DNA of 64,000 nucleotides from Phycisphaerae bacterium (GCA_026386805.1 JAPLMX010000205.1:1-64000); one strand, 5' to 3'. Positions 54,401 to 62,687 are shown, counted from the first letter of the stretch. Numbers and translations are program-made. The notes: generated by a model not told the origin, from the letters alone.

Positions 54401-55447
54401 ATGGGACGATCCGATCCGCCAAGGCAGGGCAGTTCTCATCCCCGGGTGGCCGTGCTGTTTACGTGCATTGGCCGGCGGGTATCCCTTCTACGCTGTTTCC
54501 AGACCGCCGCTTCGGACCTCGGCCTGGATGCCTTCTTCTGCGGCACAGACACCAGCAAGCTGAGTCCTGCCTTGCAGTTGTGCGACGAGGCATTCCTGGT
54601 TGAGCCGACGACCCATGATGGGTATATCGAGCAGCTCCTGTCGATCGTGCGGGGATATGGCGTGACTCTCTTGGTGCCTACCGTGGATTTGGACCTGCGG
54701 CTATTGGCCCAGCACAAGCCCCGGTTCGAGGAATTGGGCTGCCGCGTGCTCATCTCGGACCCCGACGTGATCGACACGTGCCAGGACAAGCGGCGGACGT
54801 TTGGGTTCCTGGCCAAGAGCGGCTTCGGAACCCCGGTGACGATGAGCGTTCGCACGGCCTTGGCGGCCGACCGTCGCGGCGAGCTGACGTGGTCGTGCTT
54901 TCTGAAACGCTGGGATGGCTACGCGAGCCGCGACAACGCCGTCGTGCACAATGCCGCTGAGATGCGCTTCTTTGCCCGCCGAATCCCGAACGCCCTGTGC
55001 CAGGAATACATCGAGGGGACCGAATATACGTGCGACGCCTACGTGGATTTCGAGAAAGAGGTCCGGTGCATCGTCCCGCGCCGGCGGATCGAGGTCCGCG
55101 CGGGTGAGGTGAGCAAGGGACGGGTGGTCAAGGACCCGGAAATCATGGGCCAGGCGAAGCGGGTGGTCGAGCTTCTCGGGGCGGGGCCGGGCGTCATTAC
55201 GCTGCAACTTTTCGTCACGAAGGACGGCCAAATCAAGTTCACCGAGATCAATCCCCGCTTCGGCGGCGGGGCGCCCCTGTCGATCCAGGCGGGGGCGGAC
55301 TTCCCCAAGTGGATTCTCCAGGAGTTGATCGGTCAGCGCCCACACATCGGCTTTGACGATTTCACGGACGGTCTGACGATGCTGCGCTACGACGCCGAGG
55401 TCTGGCTCAAGGATACTGACATCAAGGGCACGAAGGTCGATGTTTGA
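54401..55447 (+). CDS. ATP-grasp enzyme, carbamoyl-phosphate-synthase-like
   Basis: 348 residues from the ATG at 54401 (AGGAG 5 bases upstream). N-terminal Rossmann-like pre-ATP-grasp domain (VAVLFTCIGRRVSLLRCFQ, FCGTDTSKLSPALQLCDEAF), then ATP-grasp: DKRRTFGFLAKSGFGTPVT, LKRWDGYASRDNAV, QEYIEGTEYTCDAYVDF, and the metal site FTEINPRFGGGAPLS. Joins a carboxylate to an amine; substrate unknown. The stop overlaps the next gene by 8 bases. Genes like this often modify polysaccharide or lipid-linked sugar precursors next to GT genes. Confidence 0.88.
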   Translation: MGRSDPPRQGSSHPRVAVLFTCIGRRVSLLRCFQTAASDLGLDAFFCGTDTSKLSPALQLCDEAFLVEPTTHDGYIEQLLSIVRGYGVTLLVPTVDLDLRLLAQHKPRFEELGCRVLISDPDVIDTCQDKRRTFGFLAKSGFGTPVTMSVRTALAADRRGELTWSCFLKRWDGYASRDNAVVHNAAEMRFFARRIPNALCQEYIEGTEYTCDAYVDFEKEVRCIVPRRRIEVRAGEVSKGRVVKDPEIMGQAKRVVELLGAGPGVITLQLFVTKDGQIKFTEINPRFGGGAPLSIQAGADFPKWILQELIGQRPHIGFDDFTDGLTMLRYDAEVWLKDTDIKGTKVDV

Positions 55448-56606
55448 TTCGCTGATCGGGGACAAGAGGCCGCTGGGCTGGGTGCTCCAGTTCTGGCCCG
55501 TACTGCCGGCGGCGTTCTTCATCTCGCTGGCGGCCACGGCTCTGTGCAAGCGGGTCGCGGTCCGCTTCGGGATCGTGGACCGGCCCGACAACCGCGTCAA
55601 GACGCACAAAGAGCCTATCGCCTACCTGGGCGGGGTGGGCATGTTGATCGGCCTGATCATCGGCCTCCTCGCGGGAGTCTATCTGCTGCGGACGAACCCG
55701 GCGTTTGGCCACGAGCTTCGGTGGCTTTTGGGGGTGTTGGCCGGGGCGGTGATTGCATGTCTTGTGGGCTTGGCGGATGACATCCTGGACCTGCGGCCGC
55801 GTCACAAAATGCTTGGGCAGGTGCTGGCGGCGGGCGTCCTGCTGCTCGTCGGCATCAATCCCAATGTTCAGCAAGTCACAAGACCATATGGTCTGCCCAT
55901 ACCTGCGAACGTCGAGATCGTTCTTGATGTCCTTATCGTCACATTTTTCGTGCTCGGGGCGACGAACTCGCTGAATCTGCTCGACGGCCTGGACGGTCTC
56001 TGTGGCGGCATCACAGCCATCATCGCGGTTCCGATGCTGTTGCTGGCCACCCACTTGGCGACCTGGGGCTTCAGCGACTTCGGCGATCCCGTGCGGATCG
56101 TGATCTGCCTGGGCCTGGTGGGGAGCGTCTGCGGCTTCCTGCCCTTCAACCGGCACCCGGCCAAGATCTTCATGGGCGACGCCGGCAGTATGCTCCTGGG
56201 TTTTGTAGTGGCGGCCCTGATGATCCTATTTGCCGAGAAGGTGCCGCGCTGGTGGCTGGCGTCGATCATCGTATTTGGCCTGCCCATCCTCGACACCGGC
56301 GTGGCGGTCGTTCGACGCCTGCTCAACCACCGGCCCCTCTTCGTCTCCGACCGTGGGCACATTTATGACCAGATGATCGATCGCGGCATCCCGCTGAAAC
56401 GAACCGTAGCGATCTGCTACGGCTTGGCCGGTTTCTATGCCCTGCTCGGCGGAGCCATGAGCCAAATTCGGACGCGCTACGCGGCGATCGTCTACCTCGT
56501 CGTCATCGCCACCTCCGCCTTGATCGTCTGGCGAAAAGGCTACCTCAAGATGCAGGGCCTGCGCGGCGTCGTGCCGGAGAAGAGGAGCTTCAAGTTTGAC
56601 GTGTGA
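55440..56606 (+). CDS. Polyprenyl-phosphate sugar-1-phosphate transferase (WecA/MraY family)
   Basis: 388 residues, about ten membrane segments. Motifs: Mg-binding LADDILDLRP (about 104), NSLNLLDGLDGLCGG (about 180-194), FMGDAGSMLLGF (about 244) and HIYDQMIDRG, all diagnostic of the WecA/TagO/RgpG branch, which transfers a GlcNAc- or GalNAc-1-phosphate to undecaprenyl phosphate and starts glycan synthesis. Overlaps the ATP-grasp gene by 8 bases. Its stop codon lies inside the dispersed repeat 56601-56646. Confidence 0.93.
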   Translation: MFDSLIGDKRPLGWVLQFWPVLPAAFFISLAATALCKRVAVRFGIVDRPDNRVKTHKEPIAYLGGVGMLIGLIIGLLAGVYLLRTNPAFGHELRWLLGVLAGAVIACLVGLADDILDLRPRHKMLGQVLAAGVLLLVGINPNVQQVTRPYGLPIPANVEIVLDVLIVTFFVLGATNSLNLLDGLDGLCGGITAIIAVPMLLLATHLATWGFSDFGDPVRIVICLGLVGSVCGFLPFNRHPAKIFMGDAGSMLLGFVVAALMILFAEKVPRWWLASIIVFGLPILDTGVAVVRRLLNHRPLFVSDRGHIYDQMIDRGIPLKRTVAICYGLAGFYALLGGAMSQIRTRYAAIVYLVVIATSALIVWRKGYLKMQGLRGVVPEKRSFKFDV

Positions 56607-56646
56607 AGTTGCAAGCACTTCCAACCTCCAACTTCCGACTTCACAC
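56601..56646. repeat. GTGTGAAGT / ACTTCACAC repeat containing a gene's stop codon
   Basis: Perfect 9-base inverted repeat GTGTGAAGT (56601-56609) / ACTTCACAC (56638-56646), with CTTCCAACCTCC and CAACTTCC between. The TGA at 56604-56606 ends the WecA-like gene. Confidence 0.75.
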
Positions 56647-56650
56647 TTCG

Positions 56651-57688
56651 TTACATCGTCACCGTCAGATACTCCGTGTCCTGGGTGAACTGGGCTACCC
56701 CTTCGAACGCGGCGGGTATTACGAAGCAATCCCCGGCCCTGAACTCGACCGGCTCCGCCTCGCGGGACAGGATCGTGCCGCCGCCGGTGAGGAAGATCAA
56801 GACCCTCAAGCAGCCCCGCGCGAAGAACCGCTCACCATTGGCCGCCTGATGTCCCTTATCCACCCTGAAGAACACGCAATCGACTAACCGCCCCACCGTC
56901 GCGACGGGTAGCTCGTCCGGCGTTACGTTGAAATGGATGCTTTCGAGGGCCTCGTCAATGTGCAGCGGCCTGGGCTTGCCCGAGTCATCCACCCGATTCC
57001 AGTCGAAGACACGATAGGTCGTATCGGAGGGGGTCTGGACCTCGGCAATGAGCAGACCCGCCCCCAGGCTGTGGACAGTACCGGCGGGAATGAAATGGCA
57101 CTCCCCGGGCTTCACGGGTACTTCGGCGAGCAAATCGGCGGCTGTTCCGTCCTGAATCGCCGTGGCAAACCGCTCTCTCGTGACGCCTTTCTTGAACCCC
57201 TTGTAGATCACCGCCCCCGGCTCGGCTTGAACGACATACCAGCACTCGGTCTTGGGGTCACCCTTGCCCATCTGCCGACAGGTCTCGGCGTCCGGGTGAA
57301 CCTGAACGCTCAGCACATCTTGCGCATCCAGGAACTTGACCAATAGCGGAAAACGCTCCAGACGTGTGTCGCGGCCATCCTGGCCGCGCTGTGTCGAAGG
57401 CGTCCCGCCTTCGGATCGCGGGCGGGACGCCCGCGACACAAATCCATGGGGCACGCCTTGCGTCCCCGCGATCTCCTGCGCGTATCGGCGGACGACCTCA
57501 CCCAGCGTCTGTCCCGCCAGTGGCCCATTCCCAATTGTAGACTGGCCTTCGGGCAGGTCCGCGATTTCCCAACTCTCGCCGATCTTCTCCCCCGGCGGAA
57601 GCTCCTTGCCAAAGGCTTCTTCAAGGTTCCGCCCACCCCAAATCCGCGACTTGAACACCGGCACCGATTTCAAAGGATATGTTTTCAT
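56651..57688 (-). CDS. manA: Mannose-6-phosphate isomerase, class I, with in-frame repeat insertion
   Basis: 345 residues from MKTYPLKSVPVFKSRIWGGR (ATG 57688, or 57697 three codons earlier). Converts fructose-6-P and mannose-6-P. Cupin zinc motifs VLSVQVHPDAETC and ECHFIPAGTVHSLGAGLLIAEVQ; YRVFDWNR follows. Residues 84-108, between TQGVPHGFV and LERFPLLVKFLDAQDV, are an insertion encoded by the palindromic element 57366-57439; the family normally goes straight into FPLLVK. The frame stays open upstream through the repeat array to 58252, so automatic callers may add ~190 spurious residues. Confidence 0.9.
   Translation of the reverse strand: MKTYPLKSVPVFKSRIWGGRNLEEAFGKELPPGEKIGESWEIADLPEGQSTIGNGPLAGQTLGEVVRRYAQEIAGTQGVPHGFVSRASRPRSEGGTPSTQRGQDGRDTRLERFPLLVKFLDAQDVLSVQVHPDAETCRQMGKGDPKTECWYVVQAEPGAVIYKGFKKGVTRERFATAIQDGTAADLLAEVPVKPGECHFIPAGTVHSLGAGLLIAEVQTPSDTTYRVFDWNRVDDSGKPRPLHIDEALESIHFNVTPDELPVATVGRLVDCVFFRVDKGHQAANGERFFARGCLRVLIFLTGGGTILSREAEPVEFRAGDCFVIPAAFEGVAQFTQDTEYLTVTM
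57366..57439. repeat. Nested palindromic element in frame inside manA
   Basis: Terminal inverted repeat GTGTCGCGG (57366-57374) / CCGCGACAC (57431-57439), perfect 9 bases. Inner hairpins: GCGGCCATCCTGGCCGC, CGAAGGCGTCCCGCCTTCG and GCGGGCGGGACGCCCGC. Same family as 58773-58822. Confidence 0.9.
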
Positions 57689-57741
57689 AGCGTCCATTCT
57701 ACCAAAGCCGGCAGGTCTCTCGAAAGCCGCAGTCCCGCGGA

Positions 57742-58243
57742 AATTGGCTTTGTTTCGCAGAATCCCTCTGGGCTGCCGATGTGACACAACTCCTTTTCCA
57801 TAAAGCACTTGTCGGAAAATTGGCTTTGTTTCGCACGATTGGCTCCACCGGCGGCACTGGCGCCTTGCCGACCCTGGCCCATTGTTGTCCGCGTGGCAAT
57901 TGGCTTCGTTTCGCACGCTTTGACCCAGTGGTAACGGCATGGGCGATCTTGCCCGCCCTCGCCCACCGGTGCCCGCCGACGGAAATTGGCTTTGTTTCGC
58001 AGAATCCCCGTGGGCTGCCGACGTGGCGCAAATCCTTTCCCATAAAGCGCTTGTCGGAAAATTGGCTTTGTTTCGCACGATTGGCCCAATCGGCGGCACT
58101 GGCATCTTGCCGACCCTGGCCCATTGCTGTCCGTGCGGGAATTGGCTTTGTTTCGCACGCTTTGACCCAGCGGTAGCGGCATGGGCGACCTTGCCCGCCC
58201 TCGCCCACCGGTGCCCGCCGGAGGGAATTGGCTTCGTTTCGCA
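57742..58243. repeat. Higher-order tandem array: seven AATTGGCTTTGTTTCGCA cores, period 242
   Basis: Core starts: 57742, 57818, 57898, 57984, 58060, 58140, 58226. Spacings are 76, 80, 86, 76, 80, 86. The three intervals differ from each other but each recurs in the next block (GGGCTGCCGA..., GGCGGCACTGG..., GCCCGCCCTCGCCCACCGGTG-type; the last is 20+ bases shared), so the array is (A-B-C)x2 plus a final core. On the minus strand the cores read as CETKPI, RNKANF or AKQSQF depending on frame. Located directly upstream of manA. Confidence 0.92.
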
Positions 58244-58418
58244 CAATTGCATCCTCGGCCCCGGACGGTACGTTGGCCCGCGACGGGAACGATAGAATGA
58301 TGCAGGGTGTCAGTCACCCGACGGACGGAACACGCCAATTCTTTTTCAATCACGCGGTTGGCGAGAATGGTTGCCTCCCCGGGCATCGTGAAGCCCTCCA
58401 AATTGCGTTTCCGTTAAC
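58244..58418. other. Gap without recognisable gene
   Basis: Between the array and the IS200-derived element. It contains a short GGTGTCAGTCACC-type palindrome near 58308 but no supported coding sequence. Confidence 0.4.
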
Positions 58419-58607
58419 CACCGGCTCTGCCGGTGAGCATTCACAAGGCTCTGCCGTTTCGTGCGTGTTTTTGGGTAGGTAGTTCCCCTTGAGGAAGGCC
58501 CCGCCGGGCCCAGGAGAACTACCATGAAAGAACGGCATAGTCACGCGATGGCCCCTTTTAGGGGCCTTCCTCATACCACCGGCTCTGCCGGTGGTTCTGA
58601 TTCATAG
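58415..58607 (+). mobile_element. Miniature element derived from an IS200/IS605-type insertion sequence
   Basis: Hairpin CACCGGC-TCT-GCCGGTG at 58419-58435 and ACCACCGGC-TCT-GCCGGTGGT at 58575-58595 mark the two subterminal ends. Between them an ATG at 58524 with AGGAG upstream reads MKERHSHAM, like the first residues of IS200-type TnpA, then passes straight into the right-end hairpin and stops at 58607. It also holds GGAAGGCCCC/GGGGCCTTCC arms. The transposase body is missing, so it would need TnpA in trans. Confidence 0.6.
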
Positions 58608-58772
58608 TTCGCAACTCGCTATTCAATTGCATGAATATCATACTCAACGTGACATTGTGTGTCAAAAGAATTCGGGCCGGTTCTCGGAATTTCTGCATCC
58701 GTTCCGTTCGATGTAGGCAAACCATTGCTGGGAAAGGAGTTACGCAAATCCGACTTGGCCTTGACGATGGTT

Positions 58773-58822
58773 GTGTCGCGGGCATCCTGCCCGCGATTCG
58801 AGGGCGCTCGCGCCCTCGACAC
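58773..58822. repeat. GTGTCG-type palindromic element
   Basis: GTGTCG (58773-58778) / CGACAC (58817-58822) enclose CGCGGGC-ATCCT-GCCCGCG and CGAGGGCG-CTCG-CGCCCTCG hairpins. Same family as the element inside manA. 50 bases before the TIR gene promoter. Confidence 0.8.
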
Positions 58823-58871
58823 CTCAGATCAGCGGTCACATGCAACTGCCCCGCGTTTTCCGTCCGGTTCC

Positions 58872-58900
58872 TTGCCGATAGGCCGGTTTGATGGTATACT
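58872..58900 (+). promoter_or_regulatory. Promoter of the TIR-STAND gene, near-leaderless
   Basis: TTGCCG (58872-58877), 17 bases, TATACT (58895-58900). The ATG at 58910 is 9 bases after the -10, leaving room for only a few transcribed bases and no ribosome site. Confidence 0.65.
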
Positions 58901-58909
58901 TACGTCCCT

Positions 58910-61900
58910 ATGGAGAATGAAGCCCGGGAGAAACGACCGTTCGATGTTTTCCTGTCCCACAACAGGAAGGACAAGCCCGCTGTACGCGAGTTGGCCGCGG
59001 CGCTGCGCAAGCGAGGGATCAAGGTGTGGCTGGATGAAGATGAACTGATTGCCGGCGACAATTGGCAGCATGGCCTTGAGAATGGGATCACGGACTCCGA
59101 TACTTTTGCCGTGTGCATTGGTCCGGCGGGCATCGGTCCCTGGGAAGACCAAGAGATGCAGGCGGCGTTGGTGTTGGCGGTGGAACTGAAACGCCGGGTC
59201 ATCCCGGTTGTCCTGCCGGCCGCGCCCGAGAAACCTCAGATGTCCTTATTCCTCAGAACTCGAACTTGGGTTGACTTGCGTCCCTCCCTCACCGAAGAGG
59301 GATTGGCGAAACTGGAACGGGGTATCACCGGGCGGAGACCTGGCTCGGACACCACGAATGACATCCCGCGCTCCGGGCCGCCTTGCGACCGCCCGCCGCG
59401 AGCGCAGGCGGGGAAGCTCTTTGGCCGGGATGCTCAGCTTGATGACCTTATCGGCCGGCTCCGCCGGCGCGAGAGCACCTGTGTCTGGGGTCCGGCCGGA
59501 TTTGGCAAGACTGCCCTCGCCGCCGAGGCAATCCACCGCTTGCTCGCCGAAGTTGGCGACGATCTGGCCCGCAGCCCATTCCCCGGTGGCATTGTATTGC
59601 TTGATCTCTATCGGCTCAGCGATCATGGCGGGCGGCCCTGGGACCAGCTTGCCGAACAGGCCTGGCACACCCTGGCCGACAAGCTCGAGCCCGCGCAGCG
59701 GGCCGATCAGCCTGCGCGCGACCGTGCCCGGAAGGCCTGCGCCGGACGCCAAGCCCTTGTCGTCGTGGAAGGCGCCGAGGAAGCCGGAGATTGCGAGAAC
59801 TTGACCGACCTCCTCTCCGTCCTGGACGACGTGGCCCGTCGGCTTGTCCTGACACGCAGCAAAGGCCAGTGCGCCCTGCATGATTTCATTCACGTCGATG
59901 TTGAGCTTGAGCACTCGGAGGCGCTTGCCCTTCTGCGCAAGCTCGCCCAAGGCCGTGCGTCGGAAGACGTGTTGACCGGCGTTCTGCACGCCCTGGGCGG
60001 GCATCCGCTGGCGCTGACGTGGGCCGGCTGCCAGCTTGCCTTGGCGGAAGAACCGCCCACGCTCTTTCTCAAGGAACTCCAAGCCGAGAAACTGCCGCGA
60101 CTCCACGACCCCCAATACGAGAAACACACGTTGAGATGGCTCTACGACCGCAGCGTACGCCGACTGCCCGAGGACGCCCGCCGTGTACTGGCCGCTGCCG
60201 GCCTGCTCGCGCCCGCGCCCTTTGACGCCGGTGTCGCCGTCGCGGCGCTGTGGGAAACCGACACGCCGCAGACCCCGGAGACCGACGCGCGTGCCCATGA
60301 GGCTCTCAGGCAGCTTGTTCGGCAGGGCTTGCTACGTTTAGTGCCGGACGACGAACGTTGGGAATTCACCCATCCTTTGGCTGCCCGTTTCGCGACAGAT
60401 GAGGGGGCCTTTTCTATTTGCCTGCTCCAAGCGCTGAGCCGGTGGATTCCTCATGCCTTCCAGAATGCCGTAATGCACTTACGCCGGACGCAGGACTTTT
60501 CCTGTGTGCAGGCTGTTTCGCTCCACGCCAGCGCTTTGCTGGCCCACGACAAGACCCGTGACGCGGCTGGATGGCTTGCTGATTGGCTCCTTTATGATGG
60601 TCAGGACTTACTCTTCGCTTTGGGTCGAGTTGGCCATGCACGCGACAGCTTGAGCAGTGTGGAGACTTGGATGCTTCGCCAGGCGGAGGAGAAACGCGCG
60701 ACTTCACAGTGGCGACGGGAGTTTTCCTGCGTGTTGAACCGCCAGGGGGACATTCTACTTGCGCAAGGGGACTTGGCGGGGGCGCGAGCCAGTTATGAGC
60801 GGAGCCACAATATACGTGAGGAATTGGTGAGGGGCGATCCAACCAGCGCCCAGTGGCAGCGGGACCTGTGCGTCAGCCTGGAGAGGCTGGGTGACGTGCA
60901 GTTGGCGCAGGGGGACTTGGCAGGAGCACGGGCCAATTACGAGCAGAGCCGCAAGGTTCATGAGAAGCTGGCGCAGGGCGACCCGACCAACGCCCAGTGG
61001 CAACGGGACTTGAGCGTCAGCCTGGAGAAGCTGGGTGACATACAGATGGCGCAAGGGGACTTGGCGGGGGCGCGAGCCAGTTACGAACAGAGCTTCGCTA
61101 TTCGTGAGAAGTTGGCGAGGGGTGAACCGGCCAACGTCGTGCGGCTGCGGGACTTGACCATCAGCGTAGAGAGGCTGGGCGACGTGCGGTCGGCACAAGG
61201 GGACTTAGCGGGAGCACGGGTCAAGTACGAGTTAAGCCGCAAGGTTCATGAGAAGCTGGCGCAGGGTGATCCGACCAACGCCCAGTGGCAGCGAGTCCTG
61301 AGCGTCAGCCTGGAAAAGCTGGGCGACGTGCAGTTGGCGCAAGGGGACTTGGTTGGAGCGTGGGCCAGTTACGAGCAGAGCCACAAGATACGTAAGAAGC
61401 TGGCGCAAGGTGATCCGACTAACGCCCAATGGCAGCGGGACTTGGGCGTCAGCTTGGAGAAGTTCGGCAATGTGCAGTGGATGCGGGAGGATCTGGCGGG
61501 GGCGCGAGGCAGTTACGAGCGGAGCCGTAGGATTCATGAGAAGTTGGCGGCGAGCGATCCGACGAACGCGGAATGGCAGCGGGACTTGGGTATGAGTCTG
61601 ATCAAGCTGGGCGATGTTCAGTTGGCCCAGAGGGACTTGGCGGGAGCGTGGGCCAGTTACGGGCAGAGCCACAAGATACGTGAGAAGTTGGCGCGAGGCG
61701 ATCCAACCAACGCCTCACGGCAGTATGACTTGAGTGTCAGCAATGAGAGGCTTGGGACCGTTTTGCAGGAACAGGGGGACTTAGAGGGCGCTCTGGACGC
61801 CTTTCGAAAGAAATTCGGCATCATCAACAAGTTGACGCAGGGCGACCCGACCAACGCCGAGTGGCAGCGGGACTTGGTGGTCTCCCGGGGCAAGCTGGGT

Positions 61901-62062
61901 GACCTCGCGGCTAAAGCGGGCAACCCGGTCGCCGCCCGGCAGGAGTTCACTGCTGCATTGGCCATTGCCGAGCGTCTGACGAAGCTGGACCCCACCAATG
62001 CTACCTGGCGCAATGACGTTGCCTGGCTGCGTGACCGACTCGGACAACTCCCGCCGGTGTGA
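58910..62062 (+). CDS. TIR-STAND(NB-ARC)-TPR protein, probable anti-phage defence
   Basis: 1050 residues. TIR domain at about 8-145 (FDVFLSHNRKDKPAVRELA, VWLDEDELIAGDNWQHGLENGI); Glu57 sits where NADase TIRs have the catalytic Glu. STAND ATPase from about 165: FGRDAQLDDLI, Walker A VWGPAGFGKTAL with Lys200, Walker-B-like ALVVVEGAEEAGD, then helical and winged-helix parts. From about 603 come nine 48-residue TPR-type repeats, consensus GDVQLAQGDLAGARASYEQS plus IREKLAQGDPTNAQWQRDL, very alike at DNA level. By analogy with Avs-like and TIR-STAND proteins, the TPRs sense a phage cue, the ATPase oligomerises and TIR depletes NAD (inference). Single gene, own promoter. Confidence 0.9.
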   Translation: MENEAREKRPFDVFLSHNRKDKPAVRELAAALRKRGIKVWLDEDELIAGDNWQHGLENGITDSDTFAVCIGPAGIGPWEDQEMQAALVLAVELKRRVIPVVLPAAPEKPQMSLFLRTRTWVDLRPSLTEEGLAKLERGITGRRPGSDTTNDIPRSGPPCDRPPRAQAGKLFGRDAQLDDLIGRLRRRESTCVWGPAGFGKTALAAEAIHRLLAEVGDDLARSPFPGGIVLLDLYRLSDHGGRPWDQLAEQAWHTLADKLEPAQRADQPARDRARKACAGRQALVVVEGAEEAGDCENLTDLLSVLDDVARRLVLTRSKGQCALHDFIHVDVELEHSEALALLRKLAQGRASEDVLTGVLHALGGHPLALTWAGCQLALAEEPPTLFLKELQAEKLPRLHDPQYEKHTLRWLYDRSVRRLPEDARRVLAAAGLLAPAPFDAGVAVAALWETDTPQTPETDARAHEALRQLVRQGLLRLVPDDERWEFTHPLAARFATDEGAFSICLLQALSRWIPHAFQNAVMHLRRTQDFSCVQAVSLHASALLAHDKTRDAAGWLADWLLYDGQDLLFALGRVGHARDSLSSVETWMLRQAEEKRATSQWRREFSCVLNRQGDILLAQGDLAGARASYERSHNIREELVRGDPTSAQWQRDLCVSLERLGDVQLAQGDLAGARANYEQSRKVHEKLAQGDPTNAQWQRDLSVSLEKLGDIQMAQGDLAGARASYEQSFAIREKLARGEPANVVRLRDLTISVERLGDVRSAQGDLAGARVKYELSRKVHEKLAQGDPTNAQWQRVLSVSLEKLGDVQLAQGDLVGAWASYEQSHKIRKKLAQGDPTNAQWQRDLGVSLEKFGNVQWMREDLAGARGSYERSRRIHEKLAASDPTNAEWQRDLGMSLIKLGDVQLAQRDLAGAWASYGQSHKIREKLARGDPTNASRQYDLSVSNERLGTVLQEQGDLEGALDAFRKKFGIINKLTQGDPTNAEWQRDLVVSRGKLGDLAAKAGNPVAARQEFTAALAIAERLTKLDPTNATWRNDVAWLRDRLGQLPPV
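60718..62014 (+). repeat. Nine tandem 144-bp coding repeats (TPR units)
   Basis: Each unit encodes 48 residues, with GCGCAAGGGGACTTGGCGGG and CGATCCGACCAACGCCCA words repeated from unit to unit. The near-identity of middle units suggests recent expansion or gene conversion. Confidence 0.85.
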
Positions 62063-62135
62063 GAATCCCGTGGGACAGACCATGCCGCTTCAGAGTCTCT
62101 CCAATGCCCGCGCACTGCGGTAATCGGAGCCTCTA

Positions 62136-62257
62136 ATACGGATTCGGTCTAATTCGTGCGCTCGATCCGACCGTGGCATGGGCTTCCAGCCCATGTATCA
62201 TCGGCAGGATGCCGATGCCACAAAGTCGGACGCGCACGGACTCTTCCGAATCCGTAT
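62136..62257. repeat. Three-level nested palindromic element, ATACGGATTCG shell
   Basis: Shell ATACGGATTCG (62136-62146) / CGAATCCGTAT (62247-62257), perfect 11. Inside, GTGGCAT (62172) / ATGCCAC. Inside that, two hairpins, CATGGGCT-TCC-AGCCCATG and CATCGGCAGGATGCCGATG. The shell is shared with 3010-3181, whose core is unrelated. Confidence 0.9.
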
Positions 62258-62294
62258 AAGTCCCGAGTCTCCGGGAATTGGACCGAGTCGGGGG

Positions 62295-62489
62295 CTATGC
62301 GGTCGGGCCGCCGGCGGCGGGCGGGGTTGGGGCTTTCTTTTGCGGCTCTTCCATGTACCTTTGCCAGTTGGTGTTCTCGGTGGAGATCAGTTGCTCGACC
62401 CGCTGGACGAGAAGGCAGACCCGGTTCTCCGGGTCGTTGTAGGGTCCGCAGGAGGTCTCGTAGAAGAACTTCTCGTGGCTGGGTGCCAT
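62295..62489 (-). CDS. Small protein of unknown function
   Basis: 64 residues: MAPSHEKFFYETSCGPYNDP then ENRVCLLVQRVEQLISTENT and a Pro/Ala-rich tail. The central part looks like a genuine short helical protein with two Cys. Its ATG (62489) lies inside the terminal repeat of the palindromic element 62479-62559, so the start was supplied or changed by that element. No ribosome site was found. Function unknown; it may be a fragment of a longer gene cut by the element. Confidence 0.45.
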   Translation of the reverse strand: MAPSHEKFFYETSCGPYNDPENRVCLLVQRVEQLISTENTNWQRYMEEPQKKAPTPPAAGGPTA

Positions 62490-62559
62490 GCTTATGCCGC
62501 GTAAGCATGTCTTGTCTTTCGCGTGGAACATGTCTACGAGGCGTAGACATGGCACCCAG
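62479..62559. repeat. Palindromic element with perfect 12-base ends, overlapping a start codon
   Basis: CTGGGTGCCATG (62479-62490) / CATGGCACCCAG (62548-62559). Inner hairpins CATGCTTA...TAAGCATG and CATGTCTACG-AGG-CGTAGACATG. Related to the GGGTGGCAC elements at 12205 and 34571. Confidence 0.9.
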
Positions 62560-62687
62560 CAACAGGTGGGCCTGGATTACCGGTTTTGTCCGTCAAGACT
62601 CATTCGAGTGTCTTCCACGGAGACGCGAATAGGGATTCGTATGCCGGATTCCCGGAGTGCGGTCCTGGTATGCTTCCGTGTCTTGTG

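Noticed and set aside
57742-58243. CRISPR array
   Set aside because: Cores are regularly placed, but the spacers are not unique (they repeat as A-B-C twice), are too long, and no cas genes are present.
58659-59048. 129-residue ORF before the TIR gene
   Set aside because: Runs through a palindromic repeat and into the TIR gene in another frame; no ribosome site or known domain.
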